Translations under genes and position numbers: made by a program
Assembly: GCF_900199725.1 (NCBI RefSeq)
Contig: NZ_LT904904.1
Location: forward strand, 2,456,074-2,520,073
Direction: 5' to 3'
From: Cytobacillus massiliigabonensis
GTDB taxonomy: Bacteria; Bacillota; Bacilli; Bacillales; Cytobacillaceae
Length of the DNA stretch: 64,000 nt
Shown here: one piece after another, positions 16,724 through 25,845 of the stretch
How positions within the stretch are numbered: the first letter of the stretch is position 1
Layout of the letters: the number at the start of each line of letters is the position of its first letter
Notes under the pieces: generated by a model
The model's input: only the letters and a program-made list of their open reading frames with translations
What the model was told of the DNA's origin: nothing
Database searches by the model: none

Positions 16724-17260
16724 ATGGCAGTATCCTATTTTTTAGTGTTTTTATTAGCGGCTATCCCATTATTTGAGCTGATTACAGTCATCCCTTTAGC
16801 GATCATAGGCGGATTGTCGCCGGTTCCGGTAGCTATCCTGGGTTTCTTAGGGAATCTATTAACTATATTATTGTTAATTGTGTTTGTTGATAAAATAAAA
16901 CTTCTTCTCAGAACTAGAAAGCAAAAACGAAATGTGGTTACAGAAGTAGAGGGCGGGGGAGACCATTATACGGAAGGAACAGAACTAGAACAAGATTCCA
17001 AAAAGCAAAAACGAGCAAGAGTACTCTTTGATAAATATGGTCTTCCTGGCTTAACAATTTTTGGGCCACTTTTAGTAGGATCACATATATCTGCATTCAT
17101 GGGAATGAGCTTTGGATCAAGCAGAGGGTTGGTTACAGGCTGGATGATTGCAAGTTTAGTTATTTGGACCATTCTCTCAACAGTATTAGCTAATTCAGGG
17201 GTATCATTCCTGGCACCTGATTTGAAAGAGAATGGTTTTCTCCTTCGTATCTTTCGGTAA
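16724..17260 (+). CDS. Small multidrug export protein family membrane protein
   Basis: A 178-residue membrane protein of the Sm_multidrug_ex family (COG2426-like). It has two hydrophobic segments at about 3-55, a polar linker rich in Lys/Glu (about 60-95), and two more hydrophobic helices containing GLPGLTIFGPLLVGSHISAF, the family hallmark. The family is named from a weak drug-efflux association and its function is not firmly known. ATG 16724 follows AGGGTGAT directly after the NUDIX stop, so the pair is likely co-transcribed. Confidence 0.82.
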   Translation: MAVSYFLVFLLAAIPLFELITVIPLAIIGGLSPVPVAILGFLGNLLTILLLIVFVDKIKLLLRTRKQKRNVVTEVEGGGDHYTEGTELEQDSKKQKRARVLFDKYGLPGLTIFGPLLVGSHISAFMGMSFGSSRGLVTGWMIASLVIWTILSTVLANSGVSFLAPDLKENGFLLRIFR

Positions 17261-17443
17261 GGGGAATAGGATATATTAAGCTTTAATAAATAAAGATTGG
17301 TTGCGGTGGAGGATGCAACATTTGGTAAAGAAAGTAAAAAATAATAACTTTACTCCGTTATATCATTAAAGGAATGGGGAAAATTGAAACTTTTTAAATC
17401 AAATTCCGTAGAAATGATAGGCTGAAATGACGGAGGGACTCCC

Positions 17444-18568
17444 TTGAAAATATTAGTTTGGCTGGTTATTGCAATAGTAGCTTTATTTGGATTCGTAATA
17501 GGTATTGGAATTCTCAAATATAGAAAAGAAATAAAAGGAACGAACCCGGAATATTTAATTGAGATTATCAAGGAAAAGGCAAAGGATAGCAATATTTCGT
17601 TATCGATTCAACACAATAATGAGAAGTGGGTAGGGATCAACGAAAAAACGCTGCTTCCTTTAGCAAGCACAGTAAAAATTATAGTCGCAATTGAATATGC
17701 CAAGCAGGTGGCAGGCGGTCAAGTGGATCCGAAGAAAGGGGTAAGTTTACAAGAATTAGATGCATATTATGTACCAAAAACTGACGGAGGAGCACATGAG
17801 GCTTGGCTTGCACATTTGCGGAGCGGAAAGGAAATAGATTATATACCTTTAAGTGAAGTTGTGAAGGGAATGATCGCTTATAGTTCAAATGCGAATACTG
17901 ATTATCTGATTTCAGTTCTGGGCTTAGAAAACATCAATCGAGTGGCGGAAAGCCTAGGAATAACAAATCACGAGCCTCTATATCCGATTGTTAGTGCAAT
18001 TTTTATTCCCTCAAAATTAATGACAGATAAGAACATTTCCAAAAAAGAGGCACTGCAGGACCTCAAGCATATGGGCATGAATGAATATCGAAAGTATGCG
18101 ATTGCCATTCACACGCATTATCTCAGCCATCCGTTATCTTCCAAAGATAAACAGCAATTAATTAAAGTAATGAATATGGATTTTCAAAAAATCTGGTCAG
18201 ACCGACTAACACGAGCAACGACAGAAGACTATGTTTCAATTATGAGGAAACTGAACAGTAAGGAGTTTTTTCATAAGGATGTTCATGAACATCTTGATCC
18301 AATCATGGAGCAAATAATAGAAAATCCCGCCAATCGCGAATGGCTCGTACATGCTGGACAAAAAGGGGGATCTACTGCATTTGTTTTTACAGTGGCGATG
18401 TATGCGACTGATAAGAAAGGGAATCAAACCGAGTTAGCCTTTTTTGCCAATGATTTAACTTTAATAGAACAAGAAAAACTTTCTCGGGTGATGAATGAAT
18501 TTCAGTTAAAGTTTCTTAAGGATTCAGAATTTCGAAACTTTGTTAAATCTGAATTAGCGCATTTATAA
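17444..18568 (+). CDS. Membrane-anchored serine hydrolase, class A beta-lactamase-like
   Basis: A 374-residue protein with one N-terminal membrane helix (about 3-25) and an extracytoplasmic penicillin-binding/beta-lactamase fold. Motif one is Ser75-Thr-Val-Lys78 (SxxK) in LASTVKIIVA. Motif two is in YSSNANTDYL near 145. A KGGS near 307 takes the place of KTG/KSG. This architecture is found in Bacillus serine hydrolases related to beta-lactamase class A that are not proven resistance enzymes. It starts at TTG 17444 behind GGAGGGA. It is monocistronic. Bases 17261-17443 show only AT-rich spacer. Confidence 0.82.
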   Translation: MKILVWLVIAIVALFGFVIGIGILKYRKEIKGTNPEYLIEIIKEKAKDSNISLSIQHNNEKWVGINEKTLLPLASTVKIIVAIEYAKQVAGGQVDPKKGVSLQELDAYYVPKTDGGAHEAWLAHLRSGKEIDYIPLSEVVKGMIAYSSNANTDYLISVLGLENINRVAESLGITNHEPLYPIVSAIFIPSKLMTDKNISKKEALQDLKHMGMNEYRKYAIAIHTHYLSHPLSSKDKQQLIKVMNMDFQKIWSDRLTRATTEDYVSIMRKLNSKEFFHKDVHEHLDPIMEQIIENPANREWLVHAGQKGGSTAFVFTVAMYATDKKGNQTELAFFANDLTLIEQEKLSRVMNEFQLKFLKDSEFRNFVKSELAHL

Positions 18569-18663
18569 AGGGCATTTTATATGCTCTTATAATGACCTTT
18601 ACTCAAAAAAATAGTAGATTTCTCCCAAAAAAAGCCTAAAATGAATAATGGGAGGTTTTATAC

Positions 18664-19383
18664 ATGCAAGAAATTAGCAATCTCGCATTATTCATTATTC
18701 TTTTATTTGTCTTTGTCCCAATCATTATATCGATGAATCAAAAGTTAGGAATGGGAAGGGATATACTATATTCCTCAATTAGGGGATTTATTCAATTATT
18801 ATTATTAGGATTTTTTATTTCTTTCCTGTTTAGCTTAGAAAATGTTTTCGTTGTATTTGGCTATATTTTTCTCATGATGATTATTGCTTCATTAAATGCA
18901 TCAAAAAGAGGCATAGACCGGAAGAAATCTTTTTTTATTTTGCTAGTAGGAATTGCACTGTCTGTCCTTCTCTGTATTTGTATTTGGCTAGTTTTTGAAA
19001 TCATTCCACTTGAGGCGCAATATCTCATTCCAGTAGGTGGGATGTTTATTGGAAATGCGATGATTGCTGGCGCAGTTGTATTAGAAGCAATGAAGAACAA
19101 TCCAGAAATGGAAGAAGAATTTTTGAAAAAGAAGGCTATAAAAATCGCAATGATACCGACAGTTGATATGTTAAAAACGGTAGGTCTCATTCAAATACCA
19201 GGAACAATGACAGGAATGATTCTTGCTGGTGCAGATCCTTTCGGTTCTGTAAAATATCAAATATTCATTATTTTTACCTTATTGGTTGTTTCCTCATTGG
19301 CAGCGATAATTGTCTGTTTACTCAATTATAAATATATTATGAAGGAATTTTCTGTCCAACAGGATACAAGTATTACATTTTAA
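18664..19383 (+). CDS. fetB: ABC exporter permease FetB (UPF0014)
   Basis: A 239-residue membrane protein with about seven helices of the UPF0014/FetB family, which in E. coli pairs with the ATPase FetA to export iron. Family marks visible here are RGFIQLLLLGF near the N-terminus, GGMFIGNAMIAGAVVL in the middle, and QIPGTMTGMILAGADPFGSVKYQI near the C-terminus. ATG 18664 follows GGGAGG. No FetA-like ATPase is adjacent: the next gene is an AraC-type regulator beginning 13 bases later. The partner must be elsewhere or dispensable. Confidence 0.88.
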   Translation: MQEISNLALFIILLFVFVPIIISMNQKLGMGRDILYSSIRGFIQLLLLGFFISFLFSLENVFVVFGYIFLMMIIASLNASKRGIDRKKSFFILLVGIALSVLLCICIWLVFEIIPLEAQYLIPVGGMFIGNAMIAGAVVLEAMKNNPEMEEEFLKKKAIKIAMIPTVDMLKTVGLIQIPGTMTGMILAGADPFGSVKYQIFIIFTLLVVSSLAAIIVCLLNYKYIMKEFSVQQDTSITF

Positions 19384-19396
19384 GAGGATGAAATTT

Positions 19397-20302
19397 ATGC
19401 AGCAAATTCAGATTCTGCAAAACGTCATAGATTACATAGATGAACATATAAAAGAGGAGATTTATCCAAAGGATTTAGCCAATCTCGCTGGATATTCTCC
19501 CTATCATTTTTATCGCTTATTTAATCGGCATATTGGCTTTTCCATTATGGAATATGTTTTAAGAAGAAAGCTGCAATATGCTTTATTTGAACTTGCTAAT
19601 GGAAAGAAAATAATCGAAATTGCCATGGATTATGGTTTCCATACACATGCCGGATTTACAAAAGCCTTTAAGAGATGTTTTGGATGTCCTCCGAGTCTAT
19701 ATAAGCTCCATTGTCCAGTATCTGCCCCGAACAGACTAGAATTAAAGAAATTACAGCAAAAGGAGGTAGGGGGGATAATACTCCAGCCAAAAATGATTTC
19801 TAGAGAATCCTTTTGGGTTGCTGGAAAAAGGTTTGAAATCCAAGCGGGCAATATTTCATTCACAAGAGATTCTCCCGCTTTTTGGGAAACTGGCGGATAT
19901 AACGACGGTTCAGTAGAAACAGCTCTATATAAATTACTCAATCCCAAAAAGCATGGAGAGTATTGCTTTAATATTAGCCATGATATATTTGAAAATCATT
20001 TTACGTTTCTCTTTGCAGTAGACTATGATCAAAATAGTGATATTCCGCCAGAAATGGTAAAATGGGAGATTCCAGAAGCCACCTATGCTGTTTTTAGAAC
20101 TCCATTAGTGGAAGAGAGTCAGTTTGTATCCTCTATTAAAGGGACATGGCGCTATATTATCGAAGACTGGCTCCCGCATTCAGGCTATGAAGTTGACGAA
20201 AACAGCTATGATTTCGAATACTATAATGAATATTGTCATCATTGGGAGCATGAGAAAATTTTTATGGAAATACATCTTCCAGTGAAAAGAAAAAGAGGGT
20301 GA
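19397..20302 (+). CDS. AraC-family regulator with GyrI-like effector domain
   Basis: A 301-residue transcription factor. The N-terminal 105 residues hold two helix-turn-helices: LANLAGYSPYHFYRLFNRHI and, later, IAMDYGFHTHAGFTKAFKR with the PSLYK tail. Residues about 125-298 form a GyrI-like (AraC_E_bind) small-molecule-binding domain, as in Rob/BmrR-type sensors of drugs or amphiphiles. ATG 19397 is preferred because AAGAGG lies nine bases before it; ATG 19388 overlaps that site. It may be co-transcribed with fetB, and it converges on an MFS gene four bases downstream. Confidence 0.88.
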   Translation: MQQIQILQNVIDYIDEHIKEEIYPKDLANLAGYSPYHFYRLFNRHIGFSIMEYVLRRKLQYALFELANGKKIIEIAMDYGFHTHAGFTKAFKRCFGCPPSLYKLHCPVSAPNRLELKKLQQKEVGGIILQPKMISRESFWVAGKRFEIQAGNISFTRDSPAFWETGGYNDGSVETALYKLLNPKKHGEYCFNISHDIFENHFTFLFAVDYDQNSDIPPEMVKWEIPEATYAVFRTPLVEESQFVSSIKGTWRYIIEDWLPHSGYEVDENSYDFEYYNEYCHHWEHEKIFMEIHLPVKRKRG

Positions 20303-20316
20303 CTACTCACCCTCTT
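20293..20316. terminator. Hairpin spanning both converging stop codons
   Basis: AAGAGGGTGA and TCACCCTCTT pair perfectly (ten pairs, four-base loop). The stop codons of the AraC gene and of the opposing MFS gene both lie inside the arms. No T run follows on either strand, so Rho-independent termination would be inefficient. Confidence 0.65.
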
Positions 20317-21539
20317 GAAAGTTCTAATGCTTTTTTTAGTAAGAACAAAACTGGAGATAAGAGGATTGCACTAATAAGGATAGCCGTTTTGATTGAAAAT
20401 ATTGAAGCAATTCCCCCAATAATTGGACCTCCGCTAATTTGACCAATTGCATCAACTTGCCCTTTCATTGAGAAAAAGGTTGCACGGACGGATGATTCAG
20501 GAATGATTGTATTAAGCCATATTTCTTCCAGCGGCTGCATGATCTGTCTTGCCATTTGAACAATCACATAAAATATAAGCAAAGTGATTATTGATGTCGA
20601 GTATGAAAAGCCAATTAATGAACAAATAATCAGGATGCTTCCAATAAATAAAGAGATATAGATTAACTTCAGGTGCTGATGAATAGAGCTGCGATTAATT
20701 ATATGCAATACAAAAAAAGAGCCAGTAACAACTAAAAATTGAATCCCTCCAGTTACAAGTACAATGCTTTTCTCAGAGAAAAAGGAGAGTTTAGATGTTT
20801 CTAAGAAATGTGATAACCATAAACGATCAAAGCCCTCACTATAAAACCCAAAAAACATTGCAATGAGAAAAAGTAGACGCATCAAGCGGTTTGCTTTAGA
20901 GTATATAGCAATTTTGCTTACATTCATCTTCATATTCTTCCATACAGATGATTGACCTTCTAGCCTCAATGGTACGAACTTTTCTTCTTTCATATAGAAC
21001 ATTAAATAAACTGCTAGACCCAGCATGCACAGTCCACCAAGTATAATAGGGAGGTTCAGCATAAATATTCCAGTAAAGATACTTAGAGGAATCGCAATCA
21101 CTTGACCAAGATTGCCAGCCTTTGCTCCATTAATAAATGCACAAGCCGCAAGTTCTTCGCCAACTTCATCACTTACCCATGCTTGTAATGATCCACTCGT
21201 GAATGTATAACCGATCCCCCATAATATTTGTGAGAAAATCACTGCTAAGAAAAAAGGGAACAATCCTTCAATCAGGAATCCGAATCCGATTAATAAGTAT
21301 CCAATAATAATAGACAGTTTTCTGCTCTTCATATCAGAAACAATCCCAGTAGGAATTTCAAAAATAAAAACAGAAAGTTCCAGAACAGTTCCGATCAAAA
21401 CAAGCTCAAGTGGGTTAAGATTGACAATTTGTACATGATACAACAGATTTACAGTGAAAATATAAGTAAAGAAGAGCTGAGATAGAAAGCAAGTATGGAT
21501 ATAAACGTAATATGGATCTTTCATAAATAACTGTTTCAT
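20307..21539 (-). CDS. MFS transporter
   Basis: A 410-residue, 12-helix major facilitator. Loop 2-3 carries GIVSDMKSRKLSIIIGYLL, a good version of the GxxxDxxxRR motif, after the strand EIPTG. This EIPTGxxxD pattern belongs to a group of Bacillus and Clostridium exporters annotated as multidrug MFS. The ATG at 21539 (complement) has GGAGGAAG just upstream. The gene ends four bases from the AraC-family gene on the opposite strand. Regulator and transporter may be functionally linked, as is common for GyrI-like AraC sensors, but this is inference. Confidence 0.85.
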   Translation of the reverse strand: MKQLFMKDPYYVYIHTCFLSQLFFTYIFTVNLLYHVQIVNLNPLELVLIGTVLELSVFIFEIPTGIVSDMKSRKLSIIIGYLLIGFGFLIEGLFPFFLAVIFSQILWGIGYTFTSGSLQAWVSDEVGEELAACAFINGAKAGNLGQVIAIPLSIFTGIFMLNLPIILGGLCMLGLAVYLMFYMKEEKFVPLRLEGQSSVWKNMKMNVSKIAIYSKANRLMRLLFLIAMFFGFYSEGFDRLWLSHFLETSKLSFFSEKSIVLVTGGIQFLVVTGSFFVLHIINRSSIHQHLKLIYISLFIGSILIICSLIGFSYSTSIITLLIFYVIVQMARQIMQPLEEIWLNTIIPESSVRATFFSMKGQVDAIGQISGGPIIGGIASIFSIKTAILISAILLSPVLFLLKKALELSRG

Positions 21540-21616
21540 TATTTCTTCCTCCTTACAATTATCATAGAGGGGAGAAATGGATATTTCTTTTCCAAACTTG
21601 CGGAAATTGCAATCAA

Positions 21617-21654
21617 AAAACCCTGTCCTTAGTTGAAGATTAGGACAGGGTTTT
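21617..21654 (-). terminator. Intrinsic terminator of the diguanylate cyclase gene
   Basis: AAAACCCTGTCCT (21617-21629) and AGGACAGGGTTTT (21642-21654) form 13 perfect pairs. The T run lies on the minus strand, just after the stop at 21657. Confidence 0.9.
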
Positions 21655-21656
21655 AA

Positions 21657-23207
21657 TTAATATTTATTTGCAGCAATGACTTTATTTCTTCCTTCTTGCT
21701 TTGCTTTATACAATGCTTGATCTGTCATGTCCAGAAGTTCAGAGAAATTGTCAGCGGACTCTGGAAGATGGCCTACTCCGATAGAAACTGTTACTGGATT
21801 TCCAGTCGGACTGATTGTCGTTTCTAACGTTTTTCTTAAACGCTCTGCAATTAATAATGCTTTAGCTAAATCAACGTCAGGAAGGATAATGAGGAATTCT
21901 TCTCCGCCCCAACGGAAACAAAGGTCCGTTTCGATAGTATTCTCTGTGATTAATTTTGCAATGTATTGAATGACTTCATCACCTTTAAGATGACCATACT
22001 GATCATTAATTAATTTAAAACGATCAATATCGAAAAGGATAATGGAATATGAATCTGAATTTAGTGCTAATTTTTCCAATGCACGGCGATTATATAGACC
22101 TGTTAAATGGTCACGTTTTGATTCGCTTTCAGCAAAGTGAAGTTTTTTCTGATAAAAGTCGATTGCAATTAGAAGGGTACGTTTCAATTCTCTTATCTCA
22201 AAGTACCATTCTGGGATTTTTTCTGTTGGTACAGGTTTGTTTTTTGTAACTTGATGAGCATAAGTTGCTAGGTCCTTTATGGGGTTTACAATTTTTGCAA
22301 GTAAATAAATGGTAAGAACAAATACAAATATCATAAATGGAATCATAAATAGGCTAATTTGCCTGGCAAGGTCCCAAGTTGGTTTCATTACGGCATTTTT
22401 GGGTGTTTGTGAGATGATCCCCCAACCATTGGCAGCTTCTGCAGCAGCATAACCGGCCAACATTGTTTGACCTTTTGTATTAACAAGCTCTTGACTCCCG
22501 CTGTTGCCCTTCATTACCTCTTGAACTACTATATTTTCTTTTACACTATCATTAATCCTTTTTATATCTGGATGAAAAATGATATTTCCTTTTGAATCAA
22601 CAACATAAACATAAGAATTGTTTTGGTGCTTAGGATGTTGATCAAGTATTGTCTTTAGGCTATTATCTTCATGCAAATTGATGGTACCTGCAAGAAATCC
22701 AATATACGTACCAATATTATCAAATACAGGTACCGAAATTAGGATTACTAGTTTCCCATTAATCCCAACATAAGGGTCAGAAACGGTGTGTCTCTTTTTT
22801 GCTAGTGCTTCACGTGCACCAATAGAATCGACCTTAGTACCTTCAACATTAATATCTGGTACCGATGCAATAACTGTCCCATTGCGATCGACAAACCAAG
22901 TGCTATTGAAATAAGTTGTAGAGTGCAGAAGATCATATAAATCTTTATATATGATCTTCGAATCTAAAGTTTTATAATCTATATCTCTGGCTTCAACACT
23001 TAAATTTGAAAACATATCACGGAAATGCATATTCGTGGTGTCAGCTAATTTTTTTGCGTAATATTGGTTTTCTATTAAATAGTTTTTCTCAAGTGTGTTT
23101 TTACTTACAATATGGCTCGAAATTAAACTTCCAGCATATGTGCCAAACATGGCAAAGGCTAACAATCCTAATATCAGTAATTTTATACTTAATCTTATCC
23201 GTTTCAT
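21657..23207 (-). CDS. Cache-domain diguanylate cyclase
   Basis: A 516-residue membrane sensor. Order: N-terminal membrane helix (about 10-30), extracellular double Cache domain (about 35-270, with WFVDRNGTVIAS and DPYVG...LVILISVPVFD), second membrane helix (about 280-303), HAMP-like linker, and a GGDEF domain (about 350-510). The active-site loop is GGEEF near residue 435, an allowed variant, so it should make cyclic di-GMP. I see no RxxD inhibitory site five residues before it (ETDLCFRW instead), so product inhibition is probably absent. It controls motility or biofilm traits by family knowledge. It is monocistronic. Confidence 0.92.
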   Translation of the reverse strand: MKRIRLSIKLLILGLLAFAMFGTYAGSLISSHIVSKNTLEKNYLIENQYYAKKLADTTNMHFRDMFSNLSVEARDIDYKTLDSKIIYKDLYDLLHSTTYFNSTWFVDRNGTVIASVPDINVEGTKVDSIGAREALAKKRHTVSDPYVGINGKLVILISVPVFDNIGTYIGFLAGTINLHEDNSLKTILDQHPKHQNNSYVYVVDSKGNIIFHPDIKRINDSVKENIVVQEVMKGNSGSQELVNTKGQTMLAGYAAAEAANGWGIISQTPKNAVMKPTWDLARQISLFMIPFMIFVFVLTIYLLAKIVNPIKDLATYAHQVTKNKPVPTEKIPEWYFEIRELKRTLLIAIDFYQKKLHFAESESKRDHLTGLYNRRALEKLALNSDSYSIILFDIDRFKLINDQYGHLKGDEVIQYIAKLITENTIETDLCFRWGGEEFLIILPDVDLAKALLIAERLRKTLETTISPTGNPVTVSIGVGHLPESADNFSELLDMTDQALYKAKQEGRNKVIAANKY

Positions 23208-23359
23208 AATCCTATCCCTAAAAAAAGTACTATTCTAAAATAGAATAACCTAGATTTGAGTATACTATTTTTTTTATAAGGATAACAATACGAAATATCC
23301 ATTTAATCAGCTAGTTATGTTGTTAAAAAGTGGATTTTAGAGCTATTTTACTTCACTTA

Positions 23360-24553
23360 TCAAAATAATGTGATGACCCAACCACCAATTGCCCCGGCAG
23401 CAACAATAACCCAAGGAGGGACCTTCCAAAACACGAGCAGGCTAAATAAAATGGCTGCAAATACAAAATCAATTGGAGATAATATCGAGCTAGTCCAAAT
23501 TGGATGGTACAATGCTGCAATTAAAATCCCCACCACAGCAGCATTTATACCCATTAATGCACCTTTGATTTTCGGGTTTTGCCGCACCATGTCCCAAAAA
23601 GGGAGGGTGCCTAGAATTAACAGAAATGCAGGTAAGAAAATAGCAATTGTAGCGATCATTCCTCCTAGCCATCCATTCATTACTGCACCGATATAGGCTG
23701 CAAATGTAAATAATGGACCAGGTACAGCTTGTGCTGCTCCGTAACCAGCTAAGAAGCTTTCTTCACTAATCCATCCAGTTGGAACAAATTCACGCTCAAG
23801 TAAGGGGAGGACGACATGCCCACCTCCAAATACTAAAGAACCGGATCGGTAGAAACTGTCAAACATCGCAATCCAATAGGATGAGGTGGTTTCTCGTAAA
23901 ATTGGCAATAAAATTAATAAACTGATGAATAAAATGAGGCATCCAATAGAAAATCCCCGTGATAAAGGAAAATTTATTTTCACTGCATTTTTTTCATGAT
24001 TTTGTTTAAATAGAACTAATCCAATTAGTGCTGAAAGTACAATAATCACAACTTGAGTAAAGGCGGTTTGCCACAAGAAAGTAGCTGCTAGTGCAAATAA
24101 AGAGATGGCTTTTCTGCTTAAATCTGGGGCTAGTTTCTGCCCCATTCCCAAAATAGCATGGGCAACAACTACTACTGCAACAATCTTTAATCCGTGAATC
24201 CATCCTGCTTCTCCAATATTATAACGATTAAGCATAAGAGCAAATAATATTAAGACAGTTACTGAGGGCAAGGTAAATCCAATAAATGATACAATTCCTC
24301 CTAATAAACCAGCTCGCATCACTCCAATACCAATACCAACTTGGCTGCTTGCAGGTCCAGGCAAGAACTGACATAAGGCAACTAAATCAGCATAGCTTTT
24401 TTCATCCATCCATTTCTTTCTTCGAATATATTCTTCATGAAAGTACCCTAAATGGGCGATAGGTCCACCAAATGAAGTAAATCCGAGGCGTGTTGAAATG
24501 ATAAGAATTTCCAAAATAGAATTAATATAACTTACGGATCTTTGCTTTTCCAT
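23360..24553 (-). CDS. chrA: ChrA-family chromate transporter
   Basis: A 397-residue long-chain CHR protein made of two homologous membrane halves. The first half has FTSFGGPIAHLGYFHEEYI and the CQFLPGPASSQ motif. The second has FGGGHVVLPLLE, then AAQAVPGPLFTFAAYIG. ChrA proteins export chromate in exchange for other ions; many chromosomal copies have no proven substrate. The ATG at 24553 (complement) follows AAGGTGAT. It is a lone gene between the diguanylate cyclase and the LD-carboxypeptidase-like gene. Bases 24554-24806 carry no other gene. Confidence 0.9.
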   Translation of the reverse strand: MEKQRSVSYINSILEILIISTRLGFTSFGGPIAHLGYFHEEYIRRKKWMDEKSYADLVALCQFLPGPASSQVGIGIGVMRAGLLGGIVSFIGFTLPSVTVLILFALMLNRYNIGEAGWIHGLKIVAVVVVAHAILGMGQKLAPDLSRKAISLFALAATFLWQTAFTQVVIIVLSALIGLVLFKQNHEKNAVKINFPLSRGFSIGCLILFISLLILLPILRETTSSYWIAMFDSFYRSGSLVFGGGHVVLPLLEREFVPTGWISEESFLAGYGAAQAVPGPLFTFAAYIGAVMNGWLGGMIATIAIFLPAFLLILGTLPFWDMVRQNPKIKGALMGINAAVVGILIAALYHPIWTSSILSPIDFVFAAILFSLLVFWKVPPWVIVAAGAIGGWVITLF

Positions 24554-24806
24554 AGGTGATCACCTTCTTGTTTGTATTTTATTATTGCACTGCTCTATAG
24601 TTTCTATAAATGCAGGCAAGCAATATTAAAAATATAGCATTTGATCAGTTCCAAATAAGATTATTCAATAGAAAATTTACAAAATCTTTACATTGTAATA
24701 TAGCCTATATGATTGAATAAGAAGGGAATGATTGACAAATGTCGAATTTTTAACACTAGGAGATTTGTTTCTTATAAATTGATTGAAAACGAAGGTAGGG
24801 TTATGA

Positions 24807-25820
24807 ATGATAACTTTTCCATTTTTAGAAAAGGGAACAACGATTGGTGTTACTGCACCATCCTCTGGGGTAGAACCAGAACTGCATGAACTGATTAAAC
24901 AATCGTGCAAAAGGATGAAATCAAAGGGGTTCGAAATTACATGCGGAGATTCCATTTGGACTCAAGACAAAGCCAAATCTGCTTCAGCAAAAAAACGTGC
25001 TAAAGAATTTAATGAGATGATGGCTGACAAAAACATTGGCCTGATCTTTCCGCCTTGGGGCGGGGAGTTGCTAATTGAAATTCTACAAGAAATTGATTTT
25101 AACAATATACAAGACAAGTGGGTATTAGGCTATTCGGATACGAGTGTATTATTGCTGGCCATCACTTTAAAGACTGGGCTTGCAACTGCTCATGGAACAA
25201 ATTTAATCGATTTAAGAGGGGAATATTCAGACGAAACGACAGCAATGTGGGAGAAAGTGCTTTCGACAAAGCATAATGAATCTGTCCTGCAGCATTCGTC
25301 TAGCAAATATCAAGAAAAGTGGCAGCATGATCATCCTGCTCCATGTGTATTTCATTTAACAGAATCAACATTTTGGAGAACGATTACAAATAAAAAGGTT
25401 AAGATGCAAGGAAGATTAGTAGGAGGCTGTATTGATGTTATCCGACATTTAATAGGCACACCATTTGGGGATGTACGAAGCTTTAAAGAAAATCATATAA
25501 ATAATGAGCCTCTTCTTTGGTATTTTGAGAATTGTCAATTGACTACCACTGATTTAAGAAGAACATTAGTGCAAATGAACTTAGCTGGCTGGTTTGAAAG
25601 TTGTGCTGGGATTATGTTTGGCAGAAGTGCAGCGAATTTGCCTGTTGAAAATTATACCATTGAGGATGTTTATCTAGAACTTTCCCAAGAACTCCATATA
25701 CCAATTGTTTATGATATCGATTGTGGTCATGTTCCTCCACAAATGACTTTCATTAATGGTTCGTTTGCTGAGGTAATTGTGGAGGAAGGAAAGAGTACCG
25801 TACGACAATACTTTAGATAA
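24807..25820 (+). CDS. S66 LD-carboxypeptidase / MccF-like protein
   Basis: A 337-residue serine peptidase of family S66. N-terminal marks are GTTIGVTAPSSGVEPE. The nucleophile Ser lies in GYSDTS (near residue 110). The His of the Ser-Glu-His triad is in DIDCGHVPPQM near 306. Family members trim peptidoglycan tetrapeptides in the cytosol (LdcA) or cleave microcin C (MccF); the extra loop WGGELLIEIL and the length fit the MccF-like branch best. ATG 24807 lies seven bases after GAAGGTAGGG. The gene overlaps no neighbour, and a hypothetical gene follows after 25 bases. Confidence 0.87.
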   Translation: MITFPFLEKGTTIGVTAPSSGVEPELHELIKQSCKRMKSKGFEITCGDSIWTQDKAKSASAKKRAKEFNEMMADKNIGLIFPPWGGELLIEILQEIDFNNIQDKWVLGYSDTSVLLLAITLKTGLATAHGTNLIDLRGEYSDETTAMWEKVLSTKHNESVLQHSSSKYQEKWQHDHPAPCVFHLTESTFWRTITNKKVKMQGRLVGGCIDVIRHLIGTPFGDVRSFKENHINNEPLLWYFENCQLTTTDLRRTLVQMNLAGWFESCAGIMFGRSAANLPVENYTIEDVYLELSQELHIPIVYDIDCGHVPPQMTFINGSFAEVIVEEGKSTVRQYFR

Positions 25821-25845
25821 TAGATTATATGTTAGGAGGTATACA

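Noticed and set aside
17289-17368. Possible 18-codon leader peptide before the beta-lactamase-like gene
   Set aside because: Its GTGGAGG ribosome-site-like sequence touches the ATG directly, and no alternative hairpins involve the downstream ribosome site.
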